In this document: positions 24,145-36,880 of the stretch, piece by piece
Layout: each line of letters opens with the position of its first letter
Position numbering within the stretch: position 1 is the stretch's first letter
Origin: Sesamum alatum
Taxonomy: Eukaryota > Streptophyta > Magnoliopsida > Lamiales > Pedaliaceae
Assembly: GCA_034509735.1 (NCBI GenBank)
Contig: JACGWO010000002.1
Location: forward strand, 49,659,115 to 49,723,114
Direction of reading: 5' to 3'
DNA: 64,000 nucleotides
Notes under the pieces: model-generated
What the model saw: the letters and a program-made list of their open reading frames with translations, nothing else
Told to the model about the DNA's origin: nothing
Database searches by the model: none
Made by a program: the position numbers and the translations under genes

Positions 24145-27058
24145 CTAAACACCTGCAGCTCGGTATCTGTGGTTATAATGCATGAATGAAGAAGAATGTG
24201 TGTGTTGGCTGTCATCCATCACCTGCACGTGCATAATGAGAGAGCAGCTTTATTTAGTCAAAAAGATGTTCCGTTTACAAACAAATGTAATGCCTAATTT
24301 ATTAATCCTACCAAACTATACATTACCTGCTTCATCTGAGTACCATTTGACATCGGATCCTGGAACTGGTTACGAATCAATGAATCCTATGAAGTACAAG
24401 AGCAGTGCTTAGACAACATACAGCATTTATGTAACGAATGCAAAACATTGTGATGGTAGCTGGAAAGAACTTACCTGTAGGAATTGAGCATGGCCGGGAG
24501 AATGATGTTGGTTAGAGTAAAAGTTTGGTGGCTCGTACATGTTAGGATTAGGTTGTTGGTTAATGGTTAAATTAGAAGTTTGATACATGCTTTGAACCAT
24601 GTGATTTGCTTCAACGGTGTATAAGCCCTTCAATAGAAATACAACACATGGTCAACATTTTGGTACAATAGATAGTATACAGACAGCAGTTACACAGGAA
24701 ATCTTAAAATTTCACCAATCTAACCTGTGTAAGTGGACTCAATGAAGGCGTCGGACTAGGGGATGAAATGTACGTAGAAGGGCCACATGCAACAGATAGA
24801 ACTGTCTCGGGTGGCGATGGACGAACAGCCAGACCACCACTTGCACCAGGGATTTGATCATCACAGTGATTCAGTTGATCTTTATTAGGTACCATATTCT
24901 CTGTTTCAGTAGTTCCTTTCAACACATCAACACCCTCACCCTCAAAATCATTTCTATCAAGATCAGCATCAACTAGTTCGTTATCAGAAGCACAAGTGCC
25001 TTTAGCTTCCTCGAAGGAGTTGAAATGCAAGATTCTTTCAACCCCTTGCATGACCTCATCAAGTTGTCTTGCAGCAAATTCAAATGCCGTGTCAGATTCA
25101 GCAGCTCTAGCAGATATCTTAATTATATTACGACACAGATCTTTGTAACGAGTAGCAATTATCTTTCTGTTGTCATCCTCTGGGTAACTATGACTTTCTC
25201 CAACAGGTAAAATCCTTGCATCTTTTGTCCATCTCCTCAAGATGTAATAAGATGGAACAACCTTTATATTCTGATGATCAAGCACTTTTAAGGCATGGCT
25301 GCACAAAAAACCCACGTGCTCAAACTTCATACAGTTGCAAGAAACTGTTCCATCAAGAGAATTATATATGACCGAAAATTCTCTTGACTTTCCATATGTT
25401 TTAACTTTGAAATCAAATCTTGATTCTCGCTCACCACACTTGTTCACGACTACATTTAAACACTTCTCATATTCTCTCTGAAATACTTCAAATGCCATTG
25501 GTGTATAAGTCTCACTGGGATACTTCAACAAAACTGCATTAGCCATCAACACTGGAGCTTGTCTTCCCATGTCAAGTGTAGATTCTAGTTCTCTGTACCT
25601 CTGTTCATTGACCACACTCTCAAAATGCTTGAAAAACTGAAGCATATCAATGTCAGGGCCTAAGTAGATTCTGAGTCTATCAGACATCAGCTCAACTAGA
25701 TGTGTGCTATTTCTTTCGATGAAGAAAGTATTTCTACCATATGCTACAGCCCATTTTTCTTTTTCTCTAAACATCCATCTCAACCATGCATTATGACGAA
25801 GGCCATGTTTCTCCAACATAGAATCCCATGCCTGGATAAAATCTTCTTCCTGCTCATGACCAAAGATGCAACCTCTAAAATCGCCGGCGAAAGAATCGTA
25901 TTCATTTACTACATGGCGAAGATGTTTGAGTGCAATTAGATACATCTGCCAGGCACATATACAGTGACTTGTTTCCGGTAATACTGCATGAATAGCTTGA
26001 ACAACTATTGCATCCTGATCTGACAGAATGAATTTAGGTTTCTTACCAGACATTGCTTCAACAAAAGTTCGCACTAGCCATTTGAATGAATTAACACTGT
26101 CATCATATAAAAAAGCAGCACCAAAAGTTACCGCCTGTCTGTGGCTATTAAGTCCGACAAACTGCACAAAAGGTCGAGTATTTGCATTTCTTGCGCATGA
26201 TGTATCTAGACAAACAACATCACCAAAATGGCCATATTCCACAATCATATTGTCATCTGCCCAAAATATGTTGCTTACCTTATCATCAATATCAAGTTGT
26301 ACTGAGTAAAAGAATGAAGGATTTTCAAAATGTTGCCTCTGGAAGTAGTACATAAGACGTGCTGCATCTCCTTCCTGCATATCTCTTGTCCTTCCAGAGC
26401 TCAAGAAAACTTCATCACTTACTTGAAGGTCATCAAAGTTATCCGGAGGGCAAAATCGTACACCTAACAACTGAAAAGATAGATTTGAATGAATCTCTTT
26501 GTTCTTCATGGAGTCAGTTTCAGAAAACTCAGTAGAGTTCCCTTTTCCAAACAATGATGATTCCAGTAACTTCTGAGCTTTATTAAGGTTTACATCCTCA
26601 TGATTGTGCTCTGCTTCAAATTGTGTGACAAGATATTTTCCATTAGGTTGACGAGTTACTACCATGTGTGCTAAACAACCTGTTCTCGTTTCCTTGCGAT
26701 GCTTCTTCACGTTAACATCTCTCTTGTCTTTCTTTCGATGACCTTGTCTAGAACAGGTAAACTTTCTGGACATCACCCGACCATGGACCTTACTCCTATT
26801 GACCCAATCCTTTCTTACACTGAACCCTACCAACTCAGCATACTTATTGTAAAATCTGTATGCTTGCTCATCTGATTCAAACTCTGTACCAAGTTTGAGC
26901 ACTTCATGTTTTGAGGAACAACTGGAATGAACCCCTTTCGGATTGGATGATTTCGGGCTACGACAGTCATGCTCCACATTCAAGTCCAAATTATTTGACA
27001 TTCTGATGTCCATATGCTCGTCATGAGTTATGACAACGTCACCCTCATCTACATCCAT
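24145..27058 (-). CDS. FAR1-related sequence (FRS) transcription factor, FRS7/FRS12-like
   Basis: Nuclear DNA-binding regulator domesticated from a Mutator-like transposase. Exons are 27058-24725 (778 codons), 24627-24475, 24386-24327 and 24222-24145, all phase 0, giving 874 aa. An acceptor (TTTTTGCAG) at 27076 suggests an intron in the 5' UTR. Domains: FAR1 zinc-binding DNA-binding region at about 60-160 (GTEFESDEQAYRFYNKYAEL, C102, C128 and HNHE at 151-154); MULE transposase-like core at about 280-385 (VVCLDTSC, ILSDQDA); SWIM zinc finger at about 574-588 (CNC...LCSH). The C-terminal exons carry NMYEPPNFYSNQHHSPGHAQ and end DDSQHTHSSSFMHYNHRYRA before AGV and stop. The three short 3' exons are inferred from splice sites and phase. 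A partial copy of exon 2 and its donor lies at 49494-49598. Confidence 0.93.
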
Positions 27059-28355
27059 GACTTTCTTTCACACGACTGCAAAAACAAGATAATGACAATT
27101 ATTTGAATTAAAATCCAGCACATGATTACAAATGTGAGTACGAAGAATCAAGTGTTTGGAGTCATTTGTCAAACACAAGCATGAATTCCTTAACTATCAT
27201 TTGCTATTCTTCTTTTACAAACATGTTAGGTGGTTTTAGTAGCAAGAGAAAGAACCAACTTAACCCCAAACACAATCATCTCTCAAAATTGAGTTCTAAT
27301 GGAAAAAACCTTCTATCAAAGAACAAAGCCCCAACAAGAGAACATCTTCTTCTCTCAAATTGTTCACTGTGAAGCCATAAATTCATTTCCACTAAAACAT
27401 CAATAGCCATCTAGAGTTTAATTGGAAACCAAAAAAAAAAAAAAAACACATAGGAAAATACTATATTGCTGGATAATTGACACAATTCACGTAGAGGTTG
27501 ACGCTTTGAAACCACCGGACTTAGTGGTGGCAATTGAATTATAGCTCAGAAGTGTACCTAATGCATAAAGCAGCTAGACTATTCCAGTGGAGAAGCAGCG
27601 GCCGAATTCACAACTCACGCGCTGTTCCATAAGCCTCAATAATAGTACTCATCGTCGATACCGAACCTCCTGCAAGCTCCTGCAAGCGGCGCCGGCGCCG
27701 GCGGATAAAATAAATTCTGCGGTGGTTTACTTTTGGATGTGTAAGATAGATGAGTAGAGAAGACGGCGATCAGGGTAGCGTCAGGTTAGATGCTTCGGGC
27801 GGCGGTGGCGGAGGTAGGACGCCGGAGGCAGGCGTGAAGAGCAAATCAGTAGAATTTTCCTTTTTTTCTTTTTTGGCCAAAAAGGGATAGGGTATCGGTG
27901 TATCTGGATTCGGATTATTCAAGTCCGTCCGGTTTCATAAAACCCACCCGTGTTAAATTTTTGGGTGGGTGAGAAATTCCGCGGGTATGGGTACCCGATC
28001 CGAACCCACTCTACGACTACGACTTCTTTACGGGTCTGAATCGGGCGTGACTTTGATTCAAAATTCTTCATCCCCAATTTTTTAATATAACTTCATATTA
28101 GTCCTAATATTTTAATAATCTTTTACTTTGGTCCCTCCAACAACCTTCCAACACCAAATTTCGTAATTTTACTAAAAATACACTTCTAAAACATAATGTA
28201 AAACCATTTTAATCCCTCATCTTTATTCATAAATTCAATTGTTTATCGAGTTTAAAAATTATGTCCGAATCTGAACTGATTAATAATAGAAAATTGAGTT
28301 CAAATGAGTTTTAATTCAATCCAACATAAGCTGAGTTCGAATAGTTTGATTTTAA
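27059..28355. other. FRS 5' region and intergenic DNA
   Basis: 27059-27850 is the FRS leader: a probable 5' UTR intron whose acceptor is at 27076, and a GC-richer block (27580-27850) likely to be the first untranslated exon and promoter. 27890-28355 is intergenic; GGGTACCCG-type motifs near 27980 resemble those around 1480-1500. Confidence 0.4.
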
Positions 28356-28614
28356 GGGTAAATCACATTGACACCCCTTGAGGTTACGCCCAATTACACA
28401 AACACTCCCTGTTTTGTGTGAAATTATAGCTACACCCCCTGAAGGGTGTTAGTGTAATATTTTTCAGGGCGTATTAGTGTAAGTTTTGACTTTGAATATG
28501 GGGTATAGTCGTAATACAATTACAATCTCAGAGGGTGTAGTTGTAATTTCATAAAAAATATGAGGTGTTTGTGTGATTGGGCCTAATCTCAAGGGGTGTC
28601 ACTGTAATTTACCA
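28356..28614. mobile_element. Palindromic MITE (GGTAAAT termini)
   Basis: Left end GGGTAAATCACATTGACACC and the reverse complement of the right end GGTAAATTACAGTGACACC match, followed in both arms by CCTTGAG, GCCCAAT and CACACAAACAC. The 9-base flanks TGATTTTAA and TATTTTTAA match at 7 of 9 positions, suggesting a Mutator-type insertion. No coding capacity. Confidence 0.65.
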
Positions 28615-29666
28615 TATTTTTAATTATATTTTATTATTCTTTGATTAATCGAATCGAGCTCAAACTTAATTAGAAAGTTTATCGAACTAAAAATTGTATT
28701 TTGAGTTTTGACTCATTAATCATAATAGAATAGACTCAAACAAAATTTTATCGATCAATTTCAAATCGAGTAATGATCGGTTTCAGTCTTGTACAGCTAA
28801 AGGTGAGCTCAATGTTTTGTTTGTATCCAAATCTCCCAACTTTCATGCACTAACTTATATACAATTTTCACTATGTACTCTTCTTCTATGGAAATTGATG
28901 GGTTACATTTCAACCACATAAAATCTGTTAGCTCTTATTATAGTTCATGTGTTGGCAGTACATGCCATGATCAAGTCTTTTCATTATTTCTTTATCATTA
29001 GCTCAAATCTCAACAAAATCATGGGTATAATTTTGGCACTCAGCAATAAATATTGGATTAATATGAATTAATAATCTTTTCAATATTGAGCAATAATAAA
29101 TACTATTTAGATCTAATTATGCTTCTATTGCATATTTGTCAATATGATATTCTTAATTTCAAGTTCACTGAATTTAGCGTCGAAGCGCTGACTTCAAGTA
29201 CAATGTCTATAAATATGCTTCCTAATGTGGGCGATGTAATTTACACCAATGCCCCTTTAGGTCTGGGTTGTATTTGTAATTTTACAAACGACATGAGATA
29301 AACCTCCAGAAGTGTCGATGTAAGCATTATCCTAATTTTTTATATACTATCACTATAATAGGCTTAATAAGGAAGTATAATTTTTTTTCACAAAATTGAA
29401 CTTAGTTATGTGACTTGTGACTAAATTTTCAGAAATAAGCAAATAATAATATTATGTAGACAATACTTAATTAAGAAAAACATATCTGTTTATTATTTCA
29501 TAACATTTTTGGTCTTGTCTGAGCAATAACACATTCCACTGGAAAATGCTAAAATATTGCAGACAGGAGACAGCAGGATTACACCTCAAGAAAAAGGAAA
29601 ACACTCAAAACCACACTCTTATAAAATTCTCTTGAAGCATTATTGGCAACCAGCAATCCGACCTCA
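28615..29666. other. Intergenic with a MITE scrap
   Basis: 29190-29330 contains GTAATTTACACCAATGCCCC and related text typical of the neighbouring palindromic MITEs, but only one arm is clear. The rest is AT-rich and empty. Confidence 0.4.
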
Positions 29667-30412
29667 TCAGTTTCCTGCAATACACAACAAAATTATTCAA
29701 CAAATTAGAAACACGACATAATAGGAAATTACGAAAAACAAATGCTGTCTGATCAAAATATTTAAAAATAGAGCATTTGATGCCTCACGGGAGTGCATGA
29801 TTATTTTTCCTGTTTTGGTCAAGTTTCTTAAATTTACAACATTTATTTATCGTTAATATTTGCAAATTTGTATCAAGTGAATTTTGTTTCGAAGTTTTGA
29901 TAGCTGTAAGAAGTTGTTTTTTGTCGTTTCTTTTATCTGATATAGAATTTTGGGGAATGAATCGAATCGAATCAAGTAACTTTTTTCATGTACAGTTACT
30001 TACACTGACATCTCATGAAATTTGGACTTATTACAAAAAGATCCCTTATTACACTGGCAAAGTTGTATTTTATATTACTGACATGTACGAAAACATGTAG
30101 TAAACTATATCATCAAAGGTATTACGGAGACTAACCACCACAATTGAGGGGAGGAAGGTTGCACTGGGTAGGGATTTGGGAGGCGATCCGCAATGTGTTA
30201 CACATGCAGTCATGGTCGACGGCCTGGAGGGCGCCACAGCACTCGGGGCTAGGGGTGGTGGTGCCGGGAGAGCCGGGCACGACAAATTGTGCGCACACAT
30301 TGAGGCTTGCTAGTGCGGAAGAGCAAGTTTGACTCTGAGCAGTGATAAGTTGGCTCTGAGCCACCAACGCAACCACCATCACTAGAAGGAGAACGGACTT
30401 TGCTATTGCCAT
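29667..30412 (-). CDS. FIL1/A9-type anther-specific cysteine-rich protein
   Basis: Small secreted eight-cysteine protein of the LTP/2S superfamily. Its relatives (Antirrhinum FIL1, Brassica/Arabidopsis A9) are expressed in tapetum or stamen. The start at 30412 gives a signal peptide of about 25 residues (SVLLLVMVVALVAQSQLITA). The mature part shows QTCSSALASLNVC, PSPECCGALQAV, HDCMCNTLRIAS and QCNLPPLNC, the family's CX9C/CC/CXC pattern. Reading straight through, the frame stops at TAG after NCGG, but that TAG overlaps a strong donor (G|GTTAGT, 30135). Splicing to the acceptor TTGCAG|GAAACTGA gives exons 30412-30136 and 29674-29667 and the ending NCGGN-stop, the usual family shape. Length is 94 aa. 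Confidence 0.88.
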
Positions 30413-30474
30413 TGTTTAGAGTCGTCTTTCTTCTGTTGTATTTGTTGTGTGATTGATAATTTCAGATACTATAC

Positions 30475-30482
30475 TATTTATA
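30475..30482 (-). promoter_or_regulatory. TATA box of the FIL1-like gene
   Basis: TATAAATA on the minus strand, about 60 bases upstream of the ATG at 30412, a normal plant spacing. Confidence 0.7.
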
Positions 30483-30528
30483 GTTGCCAAATAGAGAGTG
30501 TTTGTTTAGGTATGTGTTAACGTTTTGC

Positions 30529-30572
30529 GTGAGCGACCTAATTGGGATGTGTGAGCGACCTAATTGGGATGT
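30529..30572. repeat. Perfect tandem duplication of a 22-bp unit
   Basis: GTGAGCGACCTAATTGGGAT plus GT occurs twice head to tail without a mismatch, about 120-160 bases upstream of the FIL1-like start codon. A weaker related block (GGGATGTGTGGGTCACC) occurs near 30664. Confidence 0.9.
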
Positions 30573-30806
30573 GTGTGTGTCATCGCGTTTGTGCTTGAAT
30601 CGTCCTTGCATACTCGATTCACCCAGACCATTGAATGATACACTACAAAAAGACTAGTCATGTGGGATGTGTGGGTCACCCCATTTGTGCTTTGAGGTAT
30701 CAAGAATGAGCAAACTATAATGAATTAATTAATACAATGTGACATGAAAACCAGACAAACTATGTTGAAAGAAAATACAGACAAAGGATGCAATAATCTT
30801 AGAATC

Positions 30807-33264
30807 TTAAGCTTGTTGATCTGCAGAAGAAGCTGGAGCTGTCCAATACACCTTCACTGCAAACAGAAGCTTTTCCCTCTCCAATGGCCCATCCTCATGA
30901 TCAACAATCTGACTGTCCCAGTTCAGTCTATCTGCGATTCTCTTCACCTTCACCAGCATATCGACATCGTCCCGGATAATCAAACTCCCTTCGGGCCGTA
31001 AAATCCTGTCCATTTCTAACATAATATCGTCCATTTCACACCTACACAACAACACCGGAATTCGAGAAAAAACGTTCATCGTCGACTCATGTTTGAATGC
31101 AGCCAAACACTGAATAAACCGACGTTTTACCTATCTTTGTAGAGCGTAAAAACAGAGTCGGCATGTATGAGATCGTACGTTCTAGGGTACGTTGACATTG
31201 CTTCGCACCTGCATCAAAATTAATTAATCGGACACCATTGTGTGAAAGGGGTATTGATAGTGCCTAGTGATGTATAATGTATAAACATATAACATACCAG
31301 CTCTGATAAGTTCCAATCAATCCACGTTCATAGATAACGCCGAGCGTGTTGATCTTAGCCTCGACCGGGACTACATTCATCACCCAGAGCGGATCTTCGA
31401 CCAAATTAGCAGCAAAACCGCCCAAGAACGCATTCATGTCAAGGATGTTGCGGTACCTCCCCGCTTGGCCTAGTTGGTTGTTAACGGTTTTATAATACGA
31501 GACTCTCCTGTTCCATAGTTGCAAGTCTTGCTGAAACGTATCGGGGGTTACTCCGTTTATCGTTCCCTTGCTAATCCTCGGAGGTATAGCGTTTAACCGT
31601 TTCGGCCATTTTTCTAGTTTCCCACCAGCGACCTCTTCGTTGTCCGAAACTTCAGGCAAGGGGGTCAAACAAGTCTCCAAGCTCGTGTACCTACCAAAAA
31701 GATGATCCAAATTAGGATTTAGGGAAAAACACGATGCGATCATGGATCATTTTAGACCGTTAAGCACGACAAACCAAGCTTTATCTGGATCATGGCTGCT
31801 ACAGAGCGGCGGTTGCTTGAAAACCTTCCGGATTTTTTTGCACTTCAAGTGATTAGCCGGCTTTTGCCATATCGCGATATCGTCCTTCTCGACTAACTTT
31901 TTCCAACACAAACTCTTGGTTACGTTCTCGATTTGCATTTGCTCTGCATTCAAATCGTCGCGTGACCTCTCCCACCCTCTCCAGTACTTCCTCCAACGGA
32001 TCGGTGGACCGGAGAGGATCCAGTATCCGCCCGGCCTCAAAATCCGGTCGACTTCAATCAAGTAGGCTCCATCTAAACAAAAATCAGGCCCCAAACCCTT
32101 AATTCACCAATATTTTAAAATCGGAACGACAAATTCAATAAACCAACACCAAAATCTAGTAATAGTTGTGGATCTCACCATATTGACCCCACGGAATGAG
32201 GCAACGGGAACAATGAGCCATGTCGAATGCCCTGGACGGGTACGGTAGCCTCTTCGAGGCAATAACACCAATCAATGCCGGAACTCCTCGCTCCAGTGCA
32301 AATTGCACCTGAGCTTCATGCGTATCCCTCGGTGCAAACGATATCGGAAGGATATTTCGTGATAATAGATAAGCTCCCCAGCTAGCAACCTACAACCTCA
32401 AAATATCAGAAAAAATATTCCAAGAGCCAAAATCATCAACAAGGATAGGCTAAACAACATTCGGGACAAAATAGTTGTCGAACGTGTGTAATATTTGCAA
32501 CAAAATATGTTATATTTCGTTGCCGAAAATGAAATTTCTTGTAGTAACAAAATGTAATCACTACCTGTAATATATATGTCCTAATTTGACATGGTAAAAG
32601 TAAATACATTGTACAAAATCTTTTACTTATGATCTCTTTAGATTGTTACTACATCATTGACAGCTCTGTTATTACAGTAGAATCTTTGGAGTTACAAGTC
32701 CCTGCGATGTTAGGTGGGCAATTCAGACTAATGTCAGAGCAGAAAATGGAAACTTTTAGCAACAATCAAACTCAAGATTACTATAGTGCAAAACGACAAT
32801 GTATGTGCATGGAGTGCCATGTGTTGTCTACGAGGCTCTATAGATGGACTTCTTTGTCAGAAAATAAGAAAAAAGACAAGAAAAAAAAACAGAGAGAGAG
32901 AAAAAAAAGCTGGTGTAAAGTTTCTGAGTACCCCACTAATTATAAATACCAAAGCACACAACTTTTTCAGTCATAATTTGGACATGATGTTCCCCAGAAA
33001 AATCGCATTTTTAATCTCATAAACTAGTTTCGTTTTCAATTTATTCCATTCGTTATGATTTTTTTGTATTTTTTGTGTTTGAATTATGGGTCTCGTGACT
33101 TCTCCGTTATTTATTGAAAGGAAAAGTTACGTAATGACTAAAAATGAAAAATTTCTAACTTATGGGATGTAATTTAAAAATATCGTAAATAGGACTAAAT
33201 TGAAAATGATTCTGACATATGAGACCCAAAAACGCAATTCTCCCATGTCCCATTAGCAATACAA

Positions 33265-33304
<40 letters not shown>

Positions 33305-35006
33305 GATCTACTATAATTTTGTCGTATCAGCGCAACATCAATTAATGTCGTTACTGATGTGATATGATCTACATTATCTGATATTTTTATATGAATTTAC
33401 TTTTATTTTCAAAAAGAAAAAAATCCAAATATAGTAGGTACATTATATGCACTTCAAGTTCCAATAACAGTATTTTTAATTCATTTAAAATTATCCATTA
33501 TGCCACAAATCTTGTCTGTAATCAAGAAATGTTGTCCCTAGTTACCTAACATGTCCTTACATAAACAAGTCTTTCAAAAATTGGAGTGTTTTAGTTTAGG
33601 TAAATATAAATATGTACATGAAATCGAAGAGAAACAAACAAAGCATCGGACAAAGACCCAATTTATCAAGCAAGTTCTATAACCAAAATACCACCAAGAA
33701 TAATTTCTTAATATTTTAGCATTTTTTATTTAGATCTGAAAAGTAAAATCATGTCATGGGCTATTTATGGTTTCCATTTTTTTCAAATTAATAATTTTTG
33801 TTTTTTTTTTTTCCTGAAATTGCTTTGTAAATAAAGCAATCCTATTTTAATATATATATATATATTTGCCGTAATTTTCAAATTTATTTTTTTATATGCT
33901 TAATTAAGTAAAAAAAATCGTATGTTTAAGATGGCAAGTGAATATGCGTGTTCAATATTCAATAATCAAAAATATTTTTCACGAATTAAATATACTACCG
34001 AAGAATTAGTAAAATAGATTTAGCTTATATAAAAAGATTGTTTGACTAGCAAATGAAATACAACATTACCATATTATATGAAAATAAATCAAATAATGGA
34101 AATAATTAAAATTTTCAGAGAGAATCTAAAAGAATTTCTTAAATATACTGGCAAATAAAATATAATCATACAAAAATTATGAAAAGAAATTTCAAATAAT
34201 GGACACAATCAAATTTTAGAGAGAGAGAGAGAGCTTACTCCACAGCCAGTATCAATGGCGGTCCTAATGGACCCATCTTTGAGATTAATCAACTTTCCGA
34301 TATCATCAATGTAAGCATCAGCACCGTTGGGGAACATGGTGCCGCCGCCGGGGAACCTGAACCGGTCGCCCTCGAACCGAATCCAGTTCTGGACCGCTTT
34401 CTCCACCGTCAACTCCTTGTGCGGCACATTCGCGTACCACACCAGATCCCTGCTCACCGGCCACTTAAACGGGTTCTTGTACCCGTACGGCGCCGGCACA
34501 CGGCATCTCAGCCGCTCCTTCTTCTCCGGGCAGTGTCTCTCTCTGTAAATCAGCCTATCCCTCGGGAATTTCAGCGACCTCTTTTGGTCCTCACAGGGGG
34601 TGTACTCGCTGTACTTAATGCTGCATGGGGGGTATGTGGAGGAGGCGAGGGTGGTGGCGCCTTCGTCGACGGCGGCAGAGTGGTGGGTGGCGAAGTCTAG
34701 TTTAGTGGTTGCAGTACCGGGGGAGCCGAGTTGGGTGGTGGAGGTGCTGGTGTTCTGGGGAACGGAGAAGCAGGGGATGGTGGGGCCGAGGTTGGAGGTG
34801 GCGGAGGGGGTGGTGGCGCCGCCGTGTTGCCAGGCGCCGAAGAGGTAGGAGAGGGAGCAGAGGATGGTTAGGATGGCTAAAGAGTAGAGTTTGGGTTTCT
34901 TGAGGTGGTGGGCGGCGGCGGAGGCAGCGGAGTTGGCCGTGGGTTTGGAGAGCGGAGTGTAGTACGGTGGGCTTGGACCGCCCATATTGGTTTTCCTCTC
35001 CTCCAA
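30807..35006 (-). CDS. Probable methyltransferase PMT (DUF248 family), PMT15/16-like
   Basis: Type II Golgi protein of the plant PMT family, thought to methylate pectin or other wall polysaccharides using S-adenosylmethionine. Exons are 35006-34239, 32389-32179, 32072-31775, 31690-31298, 31208-31131 and 31041-30807; phases agree and the product is 660 aa. The N-terminus is short and cytosolic, with a membrane anchor at about 40-59 ([20 protein letters not shown]) followed by a Ser/Thr/Pro-rich stem. DUF248 starts near [38 protein letters not shown] and [17 protein letters not shown] form the SAM-binding motif I across the exon 1/2 boundary. [46 protein letters not shown] and [16 protein letters not shown] are further family motifs. 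The start could also be the Met at 34985 ([11 protein letters not shown]). Intron 1 is about 1.85 kb. Confidence 0.93.
33266..33304. repeat. (ATT)13 microsatellite
   Basis: Uninterrupted ATT trinucleotides in intron 1 of the PMT gene. Confidence 0.9.
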
Positions 35007-36880
35007 AGTGTTAAGAGATTTGGGAAGGGGCGGAAGAGAGACAAGTAGTACTTAAGGGTCAAGTTTTTATTTACATGAACCTAAAATTATAATTAAATAA
35101 ATTACAATTTGTATTATTAATTAAATTATGATAATTTTATTTGGGGAAAATAAAATAAAATATCTGGGGAGGTTTGTGATTGTTGAAATAAGGTTATTTC
35201 AAGAGTGATATGTAATGTAATGATGGGGATTTGTATTTCAAGAATAGGATTGGGGAAGGCGAGGAGAATAATTTCTTACATCTCCTATCTCATGTCTATG
35301 TTATTGTAATTTATTTTATTGATTTTATTTATATTGGTATATTGATTAAACATATGTATTGTGTAATTTATTGTATTATTGATGTAAGTATATATATATA
35401 TATTAAATGTTTGTCAACTTATTGTTGAAAAGAAGGTAAAAATAGTGTTTTATTTTAGAGCTTTTGTTTTTTAGCTATTTAAATTAAATTGATTTAAGTC
35501 AAAAAATTTAAGCAACTCTATATCAACTTTTGCAATTTATTCGTAAAATTGGAATATTGTTTTCTAAATATTCCAACTTCAAACTTTTTTTTTATTATTT
35601 TTAACATTTGTTTTCAAACGTTCTCAACTTTTTATACTGTTTTAACTCATAATTTTTTTTTTACAATTTATTTACATCTCAAAAATAAAAATTATTGCAA
35701 ACCCTCAGGAAGTGCAATACGAGATACAACGTAGACTTATTAATACACGTTACTATATGGATACAAATTCATATTATTTAATTTTCTAAAAAAAAATACA
35801 CTTTATATATATATATGATGTGGCTTTCGACTTGATCGGAGCCACATTGCGCGAAGTACTTACTTTTCTAAAAAAAAAATAAATACACTCTGACTTTGTT
35901 CGAACATACAATTTTGTTCTGAAAAGCGCCTTGCTAGAGAGATAAAGCTTTGGGGCTTATAAGCCGCTTAAGTTCTTCATCTGAACCAATGTACGACACT
36001 TGCCTATATTATCAGCCCCTAGGCGAGGGATTTGCAATGTAAACATGGTCTCACTCCAATAAACAACACCAAAAGATACAACTTGCGACTCAATTGGTGC
36101 GATTGTATGTTCTGATTTAGTATGATTCTTACAATTTTATCTTAAAAATATATCTCGCTAGGGAGATGAGGACTTGGAATTTATAAGCAGCTCAAGCCCC
36201 TCATAAAACAATCAATTTGTGACGATTGACTATATTAATATCGAAAAAAATAGAATATAAAATATAATATTAATTTATAATAGAAAAATCAAAATAAGAG
36301 TGTAAGGACATTTGAATTTTGACCTCTGTATATATAATAGGAAAGAAAAGGAAAATGACAGAGCAACAGAGGCAATAATATTTATTTCTATTTGCTTGGA
36401 TGAAAGTAACATTAATTTCTGCAACGTACGTACAACAGGTGGTATTATTATTAATTTTATTACCACATTAATTTACTAATTAAAGAAAAAAAATATGTAT
36501 TGTTGCAGTGGTCTTCATGAGTTGGGACTTCAAAATCTTCAGACCAAAAAATTGAAAAATAATGAGTGGGGCCCAGACTCAGTTGAGGGGTGGGCCGAAT
36601 AGATCCTGTCCCAGGTTAGTACTTGTACCACGTCCTTGTCTGCATTGTACGTGTGAGATTCAGTGGAGGTGGGTTGGCTGGGGGAGGGGAGATTGGGTTA
36701 AATTAGGACCGCTCTTATAAGATTGGACATAATTATAAATATTAAATTATAATTAAAAATTATTAATACCTCTGATAAAATTATAATTTTTAGTTCATAG
36801 GGTATTTTTGTCGATTTATCATAAATACGGATGGAAATAGATCTGTCAATTGATGAGTATTACCGGATTCATTACTTTTA
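35007..36880. other. PMT upstream region and intergenic DNA
   Basis: 35007-35300 is the probable PMT promoter. A ~48-base direct repeat starting GCTAGAGAGAT (35932) and GCTAGGGAGAT (36157) hints at an old repeat. 36560-36720 is GC-richer with GGGCCCA and TGGGCC motifs but no gene beside it. The rest is AT-rich and empty. Confidence 0.4.

Noticed and set aside
34419..34903. Overlapping plus-strand frames opposite PMT exon 1
   Set aside because: Mirror frames of a GC-rich coding exon; Gly/Trp/Arg-rich translations without motifs.
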